Assembly: GCF_001640805.2 (NCBI RefSeq)
Contig: NC_066852.1
Coordinates: 12,860,194-12,924,193 of the forward strand
Length of the DNA stretch: 64,000 nucleotides
Reading direction: 5' to 3'
DNA from: Lates calcarifer
Taxonomy: Eukaryota > Chordata > Actinopteri > Centropomidae
This document shows positions 51,401 to 61,718 of this stretch, in pieces. The position numbers and the translations under genes are program-made. Each line of letters begins with the position of its first letter. Position 1 is the stretch's first letter. The notes beneath the pieces were generated by a model. That model saw only the letters and a list, made by a program, of their open reading frames with translations. It was not told the DNA's origin and did no database searches.

Positions 51401-54400
51401 CGGTTAACACCGTGAAGCTTGATGCACATTAAATCCTGTTCTTTCATTCCACCTGCATCAGGAGAGAGAAGAGGGATAAATAAAAGTAGACGCTTACACA
51501 TGGAACAACTCATACATAATCTCATTTGACCGACAGGTCTGTTAGCAGCCACACCTCAGATTTTTTTTTTTAAAGAACTTGAAGAATAAAGCTTACATGA
51601 CTGATGAAATTCAATTAAGCAGAAAATAAAAAAATACATTATTTCATCTAAATGCATATGCCATTATATGTAAATGTAAATGAAATATTTTCAGTGTCAA
51701 AGGACTTAGGTCCAGAGAGGATTGAAGGTCTTAGGGAGAAACCTTTGCTCAGCATCTATGCTCACACAGCTTCCTTATCACTAATAAGCTATCCCTCAGT
51801 CTGAGTACAGTTTCCCCTTACTCCTACTTTAACAAGCTCTTCCTCTGTTCTCATTGCAGAAGCTTCTTCATCTTCATCATGTACTTTAAATGTCCAAACT
51901 TACTTCCACTGCTGCCATGAAATGAGATCCAAAGCAACCCTGTCAGCCGTGCCAAAATTAAAATTCACTGCTCATTATATACTTTGAATTTAGCAGCCGA
52001 GTCATTTACATTACAAAGCTCCAGTCATGAAAAATAAACACCTTAATTTAAATAAGCAATACAAGGTCCAATCCAAATGTGGTACAGTATACAACAGTCA
52101 CCTTTTTTAAAGTTTATTTCCCTTTTGGCACCTGAAAATATTTATTTGTCATCTGAAAATGAGGTGGATTTCAATAAATTTCTGCTATTCCTGAAAATAC
52201 CCTGCATACCACTGTATGCATTTAAAGTACTCAAGGTTCTTCTACCTCTGCAAACAGTGCACTAAGGATATGAAACAGGCCAGTGTCATTTACATTTACA
52301 TTCACTACAAGTACAGAAGTCCACGAACATGAATGTATGACAATGACTTTACCAGACTGATTTTATAAGCCTTTATGAATTATAGATACACACGTACACA
52401 ATACTGCAGGGATGTGGGCACAACCTCTCAGAAGGCAAAATGACAGTGACATGTTATGACTGTGTTAGAGCATGGAAATGCTCATGATTAAAAGATGATT
52501 TACTAAAGAATACAGTGCAGGCGGAAGAAGATATTAAGCAATCAAATGCATGCGTCAGAGCAGTAAGAATCACGTCCCACGTAAATTAGCGTTAACTGGC
52601 ACCGGTAAAATGGCTAACCCTTAGCTGAGCAGATGTTCTGGTCAGCGTCACCCACCTGTGAACATGGCTTTGAAATAGTCGGAGGAGGAGGCCATCATGG
52701 CGCGGTGTACGGGGAAAGCTTCATCGCCATCCCCAGCTACAAGCGTGACGTCACATAGCAGACCCTCTATCCTCAGCTGGTCGAATCCCTGAGAGAGGAG
52801 GAAGCAAGTGAGAGATGAATGTCACTGAGCTATGCAAAGAGGAACTGAAATATGTGGTGTTTTTATTACAGAGAAGTGGACAGTCCCTGTCATAGCAACC
52901 ACATCTGAGGTTGATGCATAGCTGTATTTCCCACACATCTGATTGGCTGTGGCTAAACAGCCAATCAGATGTGAGCTCACGGTATGTGGCAGCCCTCTAT
53001 TCTACTTGAGCTGTCTGATTGATTGTGGCCCACTTGTTTTCTTGCACATAACTGGTTCAGAGTTGCATGTTTGGAGCTAAAGCTTTACTGCACCCTTGTA
53101 GGCGTAGTGACACAGAAAGGAGTTGTACAGCATGGACCCATTAGCTACAGTACATCAGACTTTGGCTACACAATTGTTGATATTTAAAACAAATAATCCC
53201 ACTTCTTATCCTTTAATCACGTTCAGTGGCGACTTGGAAGGCTGCACTGTTCATTTACATGATGTAGTCAACTGCAGTGACTCTTTGTTTGGAGAGTCAT
53301 ATTTTGCACATTTTCTCATTGTTTAATCGCTTGGCAGCTGCGCGCTTAAGGCTACACATTCACAGCCTGAGCTTTCTTGTCACCCTCACACCACATTCTT
53401 CACACTGCACTCCCTTAGCCACACACTTGATTTCACTGACAATGACATCTAATGAAAAAATGGTTATGGCAGGTAGTGCTGTTGTGCAAGCCAGAAAACA
53501 GGAAAAAAACATGTCGATCCTGTATCATATAACAACAACTAAAACTCTTGCAATAATCAATGATGAGTTTTAGGCGGGCTGCTTCCAAATGCACAAGCGA
53601 ACTGAGACTAACAGATTGGACTATCAGGGTGTAAGATCAGATAGCCTAGAAAAATCAGTTCTGTTATTGTGCCCTGACATCAAAAGATTAAGAAGCAGAA
53701 AGAACAGCTAACAGCCATCATCATTTTTGATGGAAGCTGGTGATGAAGGATAGACACTTGTGGCAGCAAGAAACAGCACAACACCAGCACCCAGTACAAT
53801 GATAGATGATCCAGTTTTGCAATATGTGAGCTATTTTCTTGTTCTTTTTGTTAGCATGGCTAGCATTATCAAGGTGAGATACAAAGTGCAACTACACCTC
53901 ATCGAGGTTACTTCAATTGTTAAGTCACTATAAATAGCAAATAGATAAAACAAAGTGGGTCACCTCAAAAACTTCCAACATTCTGTTAAGTTTTTCTGTT
54001 ACAATATATAAGCAATATATCACAATATTCATTTTGTGCTCACTCAATCAAATTAGGCAGAAACCAAATCCCAAATGCTTTCGGTTAATCAATGCAATAT
54101 TATCTAAGCTATTAAATTGTAACTGCCCTTTGGGGTAGTTTTGATTTTGTAGTGTGGAGGGGTTTTAAACTGCAAAGAAATTAAATTCAGACAAATTTGC
54201 AGTCTTGTAGTAGGAACAGCTTAACTTGGATGGAGCTTTCTCTCATTTCAAAATTGGAATCATGGTATTGCAAAATTTTATAGCTGTATAGCCTACATTA
54301 CTTACAGAAACTCTATAATGTAAACATCACCACCATCAGAAGAGATGATACTTGACTTTATATTCATTTCTTCATTAGACATTGTGACTACATGTCCAAA

Positions 54401-54549
54401 CTCTCACCTGAAGAACAACTGAGCTGTGCGTGTTGCTTGTGAAGAATCGAGTGTTTCCAGTCTTTGATGCTTGAAGGTGAGCAGAGATGCCCATATCACC
54501 ATAGCCCAGAGCAACTTTCATGTGAGCGTCGTCGTCCTCCACGAGGGAT
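40963..54549 (-). CDS. klhl13: Kelch-like protein 13 (BTB-BACK-Kelch substrate adaptor), six coding exons
   Basis: Joined exons: 54549-54408, 52788-52656, 51452-51256, 50093-49298, 46536-46423, 41450-40963. All junctions are GT/AG and in phase. From the ATG at 54521 the protein has 613 residues: a short N-tail, BTB (about 42-150), BACK (about 155-260) and six Kelch blades (about 325-595, with VVGG/VIGG-type glycine pairs), ending [15 protein letters not shown]13 and its close relative KLHL9 form a CUL3 ubiquitin-ligase adaptor that removes Aurora B from mitotic chromosomes. I chose klhl13 because mammalian KLHL9 is intronless, and because [11 protein letters not shown] before the Met and the ESPLSAP ending match KLHL13. 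The first exon starts with the last base of a split codon, so an upstream coding exon probably adds residues in at least one isoform; I could not identify it. Confidence 0.93.
45392..45434. repeat. (CA)n microsatellite in a klhl13 intron
   Basis: About 21 AC units. Confidence 0.95.
46066..46097. repeat. 8-bp tandem repeat (ATGGACAC)4
   Basis: Four perfect copies of ATGGACAC followed by a degenerate ATACACAC unit. Confidence 0.9.
46423..46536 (-). CDS. klhl13: klhl13 exon, Kelch blade 3
   Basis: A 114-base exon between acceptor TTTTCTTCAAG and donor GTAAGT. It reads [38 protein letters not shown]. This exon is too short to show as a long frame but fits phase 1 on both sides. Confidence 0.93.
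46537..49297 (-). other. klhl13: klhl13 intron, no further gene seen
   Basis: A 2.8-kb intron in phase 1. A T run (about 48351-48368) is the only clear simple repeat. No transposon or exon was recognised. Confidence 0.75.
49298..50093 (-). CDS. klhl13: klhl13 exon, BACK domain and first Kelch blades
   Basis: Largest exon (796 bases). Acceptor CTTCCTTGCAG, then [18 protein letters not shown] (BACK), [35 protein letters not shown], then Kelch sequence with [20 protein letters not shown] and [14 protein letters not shown]. Ends in phase 1 at GTGAGT. Open reading on the opposite strand in this region is a shadow. Confidence 0.94.
51256..51452 (-). CDS. klhl13: klhl13 exon, second half of BTB
   Basis: Acceptor CTGATGCAG, then [40 protein letters not shown] and [20 protein letters not shown]. 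It includes the FIYTAKL strand and the LQ.LPVLDFC helix typical of BTB/3-box. Donor GTAAGG; phase 0. Confidence 0.93.
52656..52788 (-). CDS. klhl13: klhl13 exon, first half of BTB
   Basis: Acceptor CTCTCTCAG, then [17 protein letters not shown] and [19 protein letters not shown], the classic BTB beta1-alpha core with the D (of CDV) and H/R residues that shape the CUL3-binding dimer. Ends ACA G at a GTGGGT donor. Confidence 0.93.
52934..52973. repeat. 17-bp perfect hairpin with ATTGG/CCAAT arms
   Basis: Left arm cacatctgattggctgt (52934-52950), loop ggctaa, right arm acagccaatcagatgtg (52957-52973). It lies in the klhl13 intron about 145 bases upstream (minus sense) of the first BTB exon. Confidence 0.85.
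54408..54549 (-). CDS. klhl13: klhl13 coding exon with the likely internal start (SLVEDDD..MKVALG)
   Basis: Acceptor CCTAATAG before 54549; donor GTGAGA at 54407-54402. The first base completes a split codon, then [10 protein letters not shown]. The Met at 54521 equals the start of the KLHL9 protein (MKVSLG in memory). The exon ends HSSVVLQ in phase 0. Confidence 0.88.
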
Positions 54550-55659
54550 CTATTAGGAAAGAAGAAAAGTTTTTTCTTCAAAAGGGTAGTTAAAAAAAAC
54601 ATGTTTCCACCTAATTTTAGCTTACAGAAAGTGGGACAGAGTTTTCAAAGTGACACTACTTAAGGACATATTGGATGGTGGTAGCCTAATTGTTGGACAA
54701 ATTGTCACCTAAAAGGTGCTGGTCTGCAGGCCTGAGCTGGCTGGGAAAATAGTGGCAGGGAAATGAGCAAGGCATGCTCCATTCTTCCCAAAGTGCCTTT
54801 GGGAAAAGAACTCAAACACCTCACTGGTCTACGGTATGATTGGCTGCACCCTTATCCGATTTTGTGTGCAACTATAAATCTCCATCTACTCTGAAAATAC
54901 AACGTATTCTTAGTTTAAAAAAAGAAGAAATACACATTGCTTAAATGTCTCAGAAAGTAATACATAGTATTAGCTGTAAGACATTTTTCTCCATAACATC
55001 AGTGATGAATGTGACTCTTATCAGTCATATGATTATTTAGAAGTAAAATATCTAGTCTGTAAACTGCAAAATACCCATGGCTAATGAAACTACAGTAACC
55101 AATTCATATCAGAAATTAGGCCTATGCCAACACTTACACTTATGTCTAAAATGTGTTGGGAAGTCCTAAGAATAATGTTTTATTAGAAGCTCTATGATCT
55201 AACTGGATTGTTTTGTTATGCAGATGTACAAGCTAGAGGCAACACAGATGTGCTGGGTATATAACCCAAACCATGTCTGCCACACCACCAGTAATGGTGA
55301 TGTTACTTGGTTAATCTGTTCATTCAACAGGGAATGATATGTGAACACCTCGCCAGATTATCTTCAACATTCAACATTCTAGTGCCACTGTCAGGTCAAA
55401 AACTATTTGCTGGATTTACATTAAATTTGAGATGGATATTCATTGAACCTACAGAGTGAATCTTGGTATTTTACTGAGACCGGCTGGCACAGTTCAGTGC
55501 CGCAAGTGAACATCTCCACTTGGCTCAGGATGTACAGTGGGTTATCTACTGATCATCTCAAAGTGTCCTTGAACACTTTGAATGCCAAAATTGCTCCAGG
55601 TGGACTGGTCACCACTTTGCAGGGCAGCTTGCTTCTTGCTGCCATCAGAGTATGTGTGC

Positions 55660-55745
55660 GTGTGAGAGGGCGAATGGGTGAATGTGAGGCAAATTGTACA
55701 GCCCTTTTGCCAGTAGAGCACAGTAAATATCTAAATCTGAAGAGC
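55660..55745 (+). repeat. degenerate fish SINE-type tail
   Basis: 'gggcgaatgggtgaatgtga' followed by 'attgtacagcccttttgcc' and 'agcacagtaaatatctaa' resembles the 'gggtgaatgtg..ttgtaaagcgctttg..agcgctatataaat' tail of a common fish SINE. The match is loose. Confidence 0.35.
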
Positions 55746-58700
55746 CATTTCTTGAAAAGATGCACTGAACGCATTCATGTTCCTCCTCTACTCTGGACCG
55801 TCCACATCAGCTTTCAGCTGGTGCCTCCCCTCAGGCCAACATGTCAACATAGGCTCTCATAAAAGTAATAGACATACTGCCATAAAATTTGCATGGAACA
55901 CTTGCAAATGGATGAGCCGTTAAGAGCGGCCTTTCCTCATCCACCAAACCCAGCAATAGCTTTGCTTTCTTCATGTTGTTTGCTCCATCAAACACTTCTG
56001 TATTGCGGGGCATAATGTACAGTGTGGCCTCTAGAGGCCACTAGCAAGGCTTTAAGATGTCATTAGAGCAAGGTATTTGCAAAAATGAGCAACACTGTGA
56101 GAAGGCTGTGTTCTAGGATATTTTTGTAGTGCATTAAAACTATTCTAAGCTCTCAATAAACTGCACAGCTATTGGGTGTATCATGTATCTGAGGACCAGA
56201 AAATAAATTTAATCATTTTGAAATGGACGCAGCACTGAAAAGATCAATAGTTTTTGGAAAAACTTTGACTAAAATCTACAACCAAAATACATGTACAGTC
56301 ATTATTTCACAGTTTTCAGAGCTCAGGGTGTAGTACTGGGGGGCAACTTAGGAGACAAAACATTGCTAACTGAAGTAAATGTTTTTTTTTTCACAATGTG
56401 TCATTGATTTGTAGTCCAGGCTACACTATGACAGAAATCTGTTTGGAGAGTCTTTAACAGCCCTTGACTGAGAAAAAAAAAACCTCTCTGTGGGAACATG
56501 ATGCTTTTGTGTTTCTCATAATCTGTAAAGCTCAGCTCTTATGATATTCCTTGTGCTCTAGGACAGTCTAACCAAAAATGTGTAAAAGGATAAAAAAGAA
56601 TCTGCTACAACTGGGACCTTAGCTTGTGATGTAATATGGTGTAAAGTGCTTAACTGCCCCACAGAGAATGAATGTAGAAAGATGGCAAGTGTGACTCAGA
56701 GCTCCTAGGGGAACACTCTTGGGATATGGGTATATTTTGTGCTGACAAAACTGCCATTAGAGGATGAAAATGATTTGGATAAAAAATTATAAACAGTCTG
56801 TTGATCAACAAAATCAGCCAAGCATTTAATCATCTGCTACCAAACAGCGCAACTGTCTCATAAGGTTATGTCATCACCAAAAATGTGGGCTGCACCTCTT
56901 TCATTCTGATGTCAAGCTCCTGTGTAACTTCCTTTCAAAAGTGAGAATGCTACCTCTATAAAAAGAAAGACAGCTGGCCTTGGTGTTGATAGAGTAATTT
57001 GTTAAACAAAAGACTACGAAACAACCCATCTCTTACAGCTGTTCTGGAAAAGCAAAGGAGTTTTTTAGGTGAAGCACACAGAGCTTTAAGGTGATGAAGT
57101 TAACACCAAAATGAATGACTTGTGACTGACAATAACAAGGCGGTTTGTGTTAAAGTGCCTTAACTCTCACTGTTTCTAGTTAGAGGTGATGCACAGGCAG
57201 AGGTGCTATGAAACCCCAAATGATGCATAAAAATCAGCATTTCACACATTGAATGAAAACTGAGCTTAAAATATTACAACTATTCTCCATGCGATACATA
57301 GAGATGACAGAATAGTCAATGAATGTGGCTTTGGAGACTTAAAAGGCGTTCATTTTCAGATGAAGATTGGCCTGGTTTTGATAAAATGTTCTTTTACAAA
57401 AATGTCTGGCTCAGCATTGCAGTAGATTTGTGTCTTCAAACAGGCCCATGAGCAGGCAGCACTTGTCAGATGTAGAAGACTAATGGTTTTTGGGTGGACT
57501 ATTTATATAATTAAGCAATTCCAGGTCCTTGTGTGGATGAACACTTGATTTTTTTTTTTTTTTTTTGTCGTTAGCAGAGTGGTTTTGCCATTTTTAAGTA
57601 GATGTTCCCCTGTGCTGTGAGGGGAGGACATTATTCAACATTACTGAATAAAACATAGCTTTTAGATGCTACTAAAATCAGCTGTCAAAGCTATGCAGTT
57701 ATTCCTTCATGTTCAAAACTTATGTCACTTTGACCGCTATAACCAATGACAGTGACACACACAAAAAAGGTGAGGATTTGCACACTAATTATTTTCTTAG
57801 ATGCAGGATTTAAGATCATACATGCCACCAATGAAAGCTAAATTAAGCTCAATGCTGAGAAACCCCAAAACATTTTTCACACAGTCTCAATACAGTGGAT
57901 ATACATCGATGTGTCTGAACATGTGTGTCTGCTTGTAAATGAAAAGACATTTTTTGGTGAGCTGTTTAGTTTTGTGAACATTTTTCTGATCTTTACAGGT
58001 GACATAAGATTTACAAACATTTTCAAAAAACACCTTTTGCTGTGTTCAGTAACCACTGGCAATGTTTGGCTTCAAATTCAACTTTGAAAATGGAAAACTT
58101 TTTTTCCCCTCAGAAAACAAGTCTTGTGCATAAGTGGTTTGCAGGAGTAAAAGTAGGTCAGGAAATCTGTAACAGGTACATACCATTAAACCTTCCAGTG
58201 CAAGTCTATTATAAGAGTAGTCAGGTGTAATGATTAGAACATGTTACATAAAAACTGCTCTGTCTTTCTATTCCTTTACAGGTGGCACACCATTACACAT
58301 CTGATTAGAAAAAAGCCATAAAAATTCTTCAAAAGCTATTTAAAAATGGACTGGGGTGTTTTTATGTTACATTAGTGTCATTACATCAGGACACATTTAG
58401 GCAGAAATCTGGTCATTAAGGCTCAGAATGAGGCTACCCTAATGGCTGAATCAATAATCTGGGCCAGCTCAAAGGATTTATGTTATTTCTACCTAAAGGC
58501 TTACCTCCTATGCAGCCGTGAGATTAACAGCAGCAATCAAAAAGGGACATATAACCTGGTAACTTCAAAAACACATGTCTAATACAAGCCCCTCCCCATA
58601 ACTCAGTACGGTAAAACAAAGCTTTAATTGGCATTTCCATTTTGTGGTCTATAGCTGCTTCTATCCTGCTTTTGATTTGAGAGGAAAAAGAGAAAATAAT

Positions 58701-60767
58701 ACACATAAAAGCTGCAAAAACCTTTGTTTTACTCTGCTTTGTTGAATAGAGAACAGAATAGTCCTATGATGCTCACAATATGTGCACATTAACATGAAAC
58801 TATCATACTTTTAATAATTGTCTTTAAAGTAACTATTGCACACACAGTACAGACTGAATGAGAATGCTGGGAGTTGTTCTCTAAAAAATAAAAAAAATGA
58901 AAACAAAAATATAACATCACACTGAAAATGCATAATAATGATATTTATTAGCAAAGTTGTGAGTCACAAGTATCTAAGTTCAGCTGGAGGTGAAAAAAGT
59001 TTGTTAACTCCCACACCACACAACATGTCAGCACTGTTTCGGCTGCAAAATCTGGTAAGAAATGTCACAGAGGTTTGGTTAAGAAACAGAGAGAAAGTTA
59101 TGCAATTTGACATGCTTAGTGTTAGTGAAAGAAAACATTTCACGGCCACATATCTAAGTAATAGTGGAATGAAAATGTTCTTTCTCTCTGCTTCGCAAAG
59201 AAACCTCAGTTTAGGGCTCTGATACTCCGAGCCGACCTCAAAGCCGACAAAGGCTGAGTGATCAAACGTTTCGTGTCACCTCACGTCACCTCACATCTTT
59301 GCACTTGAACACTCCAAGAAGACTTCAGCTGACTAGAAGTCGACTGCAGTCTTTTTTTCCCCCAAGAAGATTAGGCCAAAGACATTTGGGGTCTATGATG
59401 GATAAACATTAAGAGAAGGTCATGTTGAATCTAATTGTCATTCCTTTCACATGCTGGACAAGAAATGAGGAACAGGTAGGAAGACCAATGAGGAGACATC
59501 AACAACAAAGACAAAACAAGCACAAAAACATGGAGATTTCTGCTACCACAAGAGGAAATGGAAACTAGGTACAACTCTATGATCTACACTACACATTCTT
59601 AAGGTCTATTACACACAAATCTTGATGATTAATACTTAGATATCTCATTTTTTTATCATGATGATGAGAGGATGGGATCAGAAAAAAAAGGTACATTTTA
59701 AAAGGAGATGATCATGGACCACATCTAGTAGGAATTTGTGAACACCACCATCACTACGCTGAGACAACGCTGAGAAACTGGCATGGCTGAAACAGTGGTC
59801 ACAATCACACTGACACAGAGCACAGGCAATGTACTGGTACATTTACCCCGTCAGGTGGTAAGTCGGACAGGCAGCGAGGAGAGAGTGGGTTGTCCAAACC
59901 ACAAAGGAGTGTTGGTGGCTGCCGGAACGAAACAAAGAAGACAACAGCTACAGCATCCCATATAAAAGTTCTGCTCTTCCCCTATAAGACACCAGAGACT
60001 GAATCTCTAGTTGTGCCCATGACGAGTGTTTGATGATGATCATGAATAGAGATCTGGAGCACCTCAGTACTGACATGTGAAAATTTATTTATTCATTTCA
60101 TTAATTTATTAAACATCACAGAAGAATTCCCAAACTATTAGCCTGTCAAATGGCTACTACTGATGCCAATTATAGGTTTCATCTAAGCATGTGTAGGACT
60201 GTGTATATGCGCATATTTTTTCTTTTTTGTACTTGATTTGTTTTAATTTAAAATTAAACTAAACTGTACATTGGTAATTACGGGTTTGTTTTGACAGTTT
60301 AATTTGATATATAGCAGTATACAGTGGTGCAATGTGCACACTTCTAACAAAATGAGGATGAATTAAATACAAATCTTATTTCCTATAGGGTATAATGTAT
60401 GTATGTCAAGCCAAGCTGGAAGTGATAAATTATAGACAAAAGGCAAAAGCCTTTTATCTTTGGGTTTAATACAAAGACCAGCACCGGCTCTTATGCCTGT
60501 TCACTGTATCCTATATTTCCAGTATGATATTTACAATTGGTAGTATCTTAAATCCCCAATCACATTAACAGTTGGCTGACACAGTCACAGTACCAATTAA
60601 ATTAAAAAAGAATCATTATTCAATATGTATAGTTATGGTACAGAGGGAGGTTTCTGTTTCATGTTCTCACTTGAACGCATAAAAAGATATCCTATTAAAT
60701 GTATGCATGAAAAAAGACCTATGATTGGTTCAGAGTGCAGTGGCCCATTGCTTTTCATCCCATAATA

Positions 60768-61380
60768 AGCACTAGGGCTGAATGATTTTGGGAAAACATC
60801 TAATTGCGATTCTGACAGATACTGCGATTTGATTTGCAATGCCATTTTTGAAAAGTCAAGCTTCAATTCAGTATTTACTATATACATGTAAAAAATGTGA
60901 TGGAGCATTACTTTAACTTACTGTAACTTTACATTCGTCATACTGATTGTTATGGGGTGCGTGTGGGGGCAGTTGGTGGTATATAGCTGTATACGGAGGA
61001 CAGAACAAGCTCCCTATTAGCAGAGCCACCGTCAACAGAGAGCGAGTGTTAAAGAAAAAAAAAAAAAAAAAAAAAACCGCTGATTCTGCTGTGTGCATAT
61101 CGGCAGCTCTGCTTGTGTGTCTGCACACACATGAAGTTTCCATTTTCTGCATCACAAGCTTCCTTACACATTTTTGTTGGTGGGCACTTAAACAGTTGCT
61201 TTGACTTGGGCCGCTTCTGATTGGTGAGCATGCCTAGTACATGAGGGGCACGATACCTCTAACTGGTGAGCATGATGCAACGTGATTAACCACTGAGTCA
61301 GAGTCAGGAGTTGTGAAAATAATTGCTACCTTTGCAGTTTGCTAATCGCATTAGTTCAAAACACGATTTTGGTTAAATTT
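60768..61380. mobile_element. non-autonomous hAT-like DNA transposon (probable)
   Basis: Left end 'gggctgaatgattttgggaa' with 'taattgcgattctgac' and 'actgcgatttgatttgcaat'; right end 'gctaatcgcattag', 'aacacgattttggttaaatt'. The ends show degenerate inverted 'taat(t)gcgatt' motifs and wording I know from fish hAT-type MITE-like elements. There is an internal A run (61054-61076). No transposase remains inside. Exact ends and target duplication were not resolved. Confidence 0.5.
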
Positions 61381-61387
61381 CGATAAA

Positions 61388-61555
61388 CTGGGGTGCCCTG
61401 ATAGCCAAATGGCTAGGGCGTGTACCACATGGGCCTTGGTGCCCTGAGCAGCTGGCCCCCAGATTGACTCCAGGTCCAGTCGGACCTTTACTGCATGTCA
61501 TTCCCCTATTTTCTCTCCACTGTCCTGTCTGAATAAAGGTAATAAAAGCCCCCCA
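61388..61555 (+). mobile_element. tRNA-derived SINE
   Basis: A box-like 'tagccaaatggctagggcg', a degenerate B box ('agattgactccag'), then 'actgcatgtcattccccta', 'ctctccactgtcctgtct' and 'gaataaaggtaataaaagc' with an A-rich end. This is the order of a common percomorph tRNA-derived SINE, whose tail usually reads 'cctgtctc..aataaaggc'. It sits directly against the right end of the hAT-like element. Confidence 0.7.
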
Positions 61556-61685
61556 AAAATAATTTAAAAATTTAAATAAAAAACAGAACTAGAAAATACA
61601 TCGCCAACTTACAATGAACAAATAAAAGGCATGCTATGGATCTTGCTTTAATGTCAGTGACACTTTGAACAAGCAGCAAATTTAC

Positions 61686-61718
61686 CTTTATTTTCAGCGA
61701 TTTCGGTTTTGAGCTGGG
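61686..61718 (-). other. unassigned exon-like 33-base segment
   Basis: Minus strand: pyrimidine-rich tract with CTTGTTTCTCCTAG acceptor, 33 bases, then AAAG/GTAAAT donor. Read in one frame it gives QLKTEIAENK, a coiled-coil-like peptide, and its length is a multiple of three. It does not join in phase to the first known klhl13 exon in that frame, so it may belong to another minus-strand gene beyond the window or be chance. Confidence 0.3.

Larger units (their letters stand above)
50094..54407 (-). other. klhl13: klhl13 introns around the BTB exons (outside 51256-51452 and 52656-52788)
   Basis: Three introns of about 1.16, 1.2 and 1.6 kb. Apart from the perfect hairpin at 52934-52973, I saw no repeat, RNA gene or extra exon. 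Confidence 0.7.

Noticed and set aside
55443..55862. 139-codon plus-strand open frame
   Set aside because: It overlaps a SINE-like tail and has no domain.
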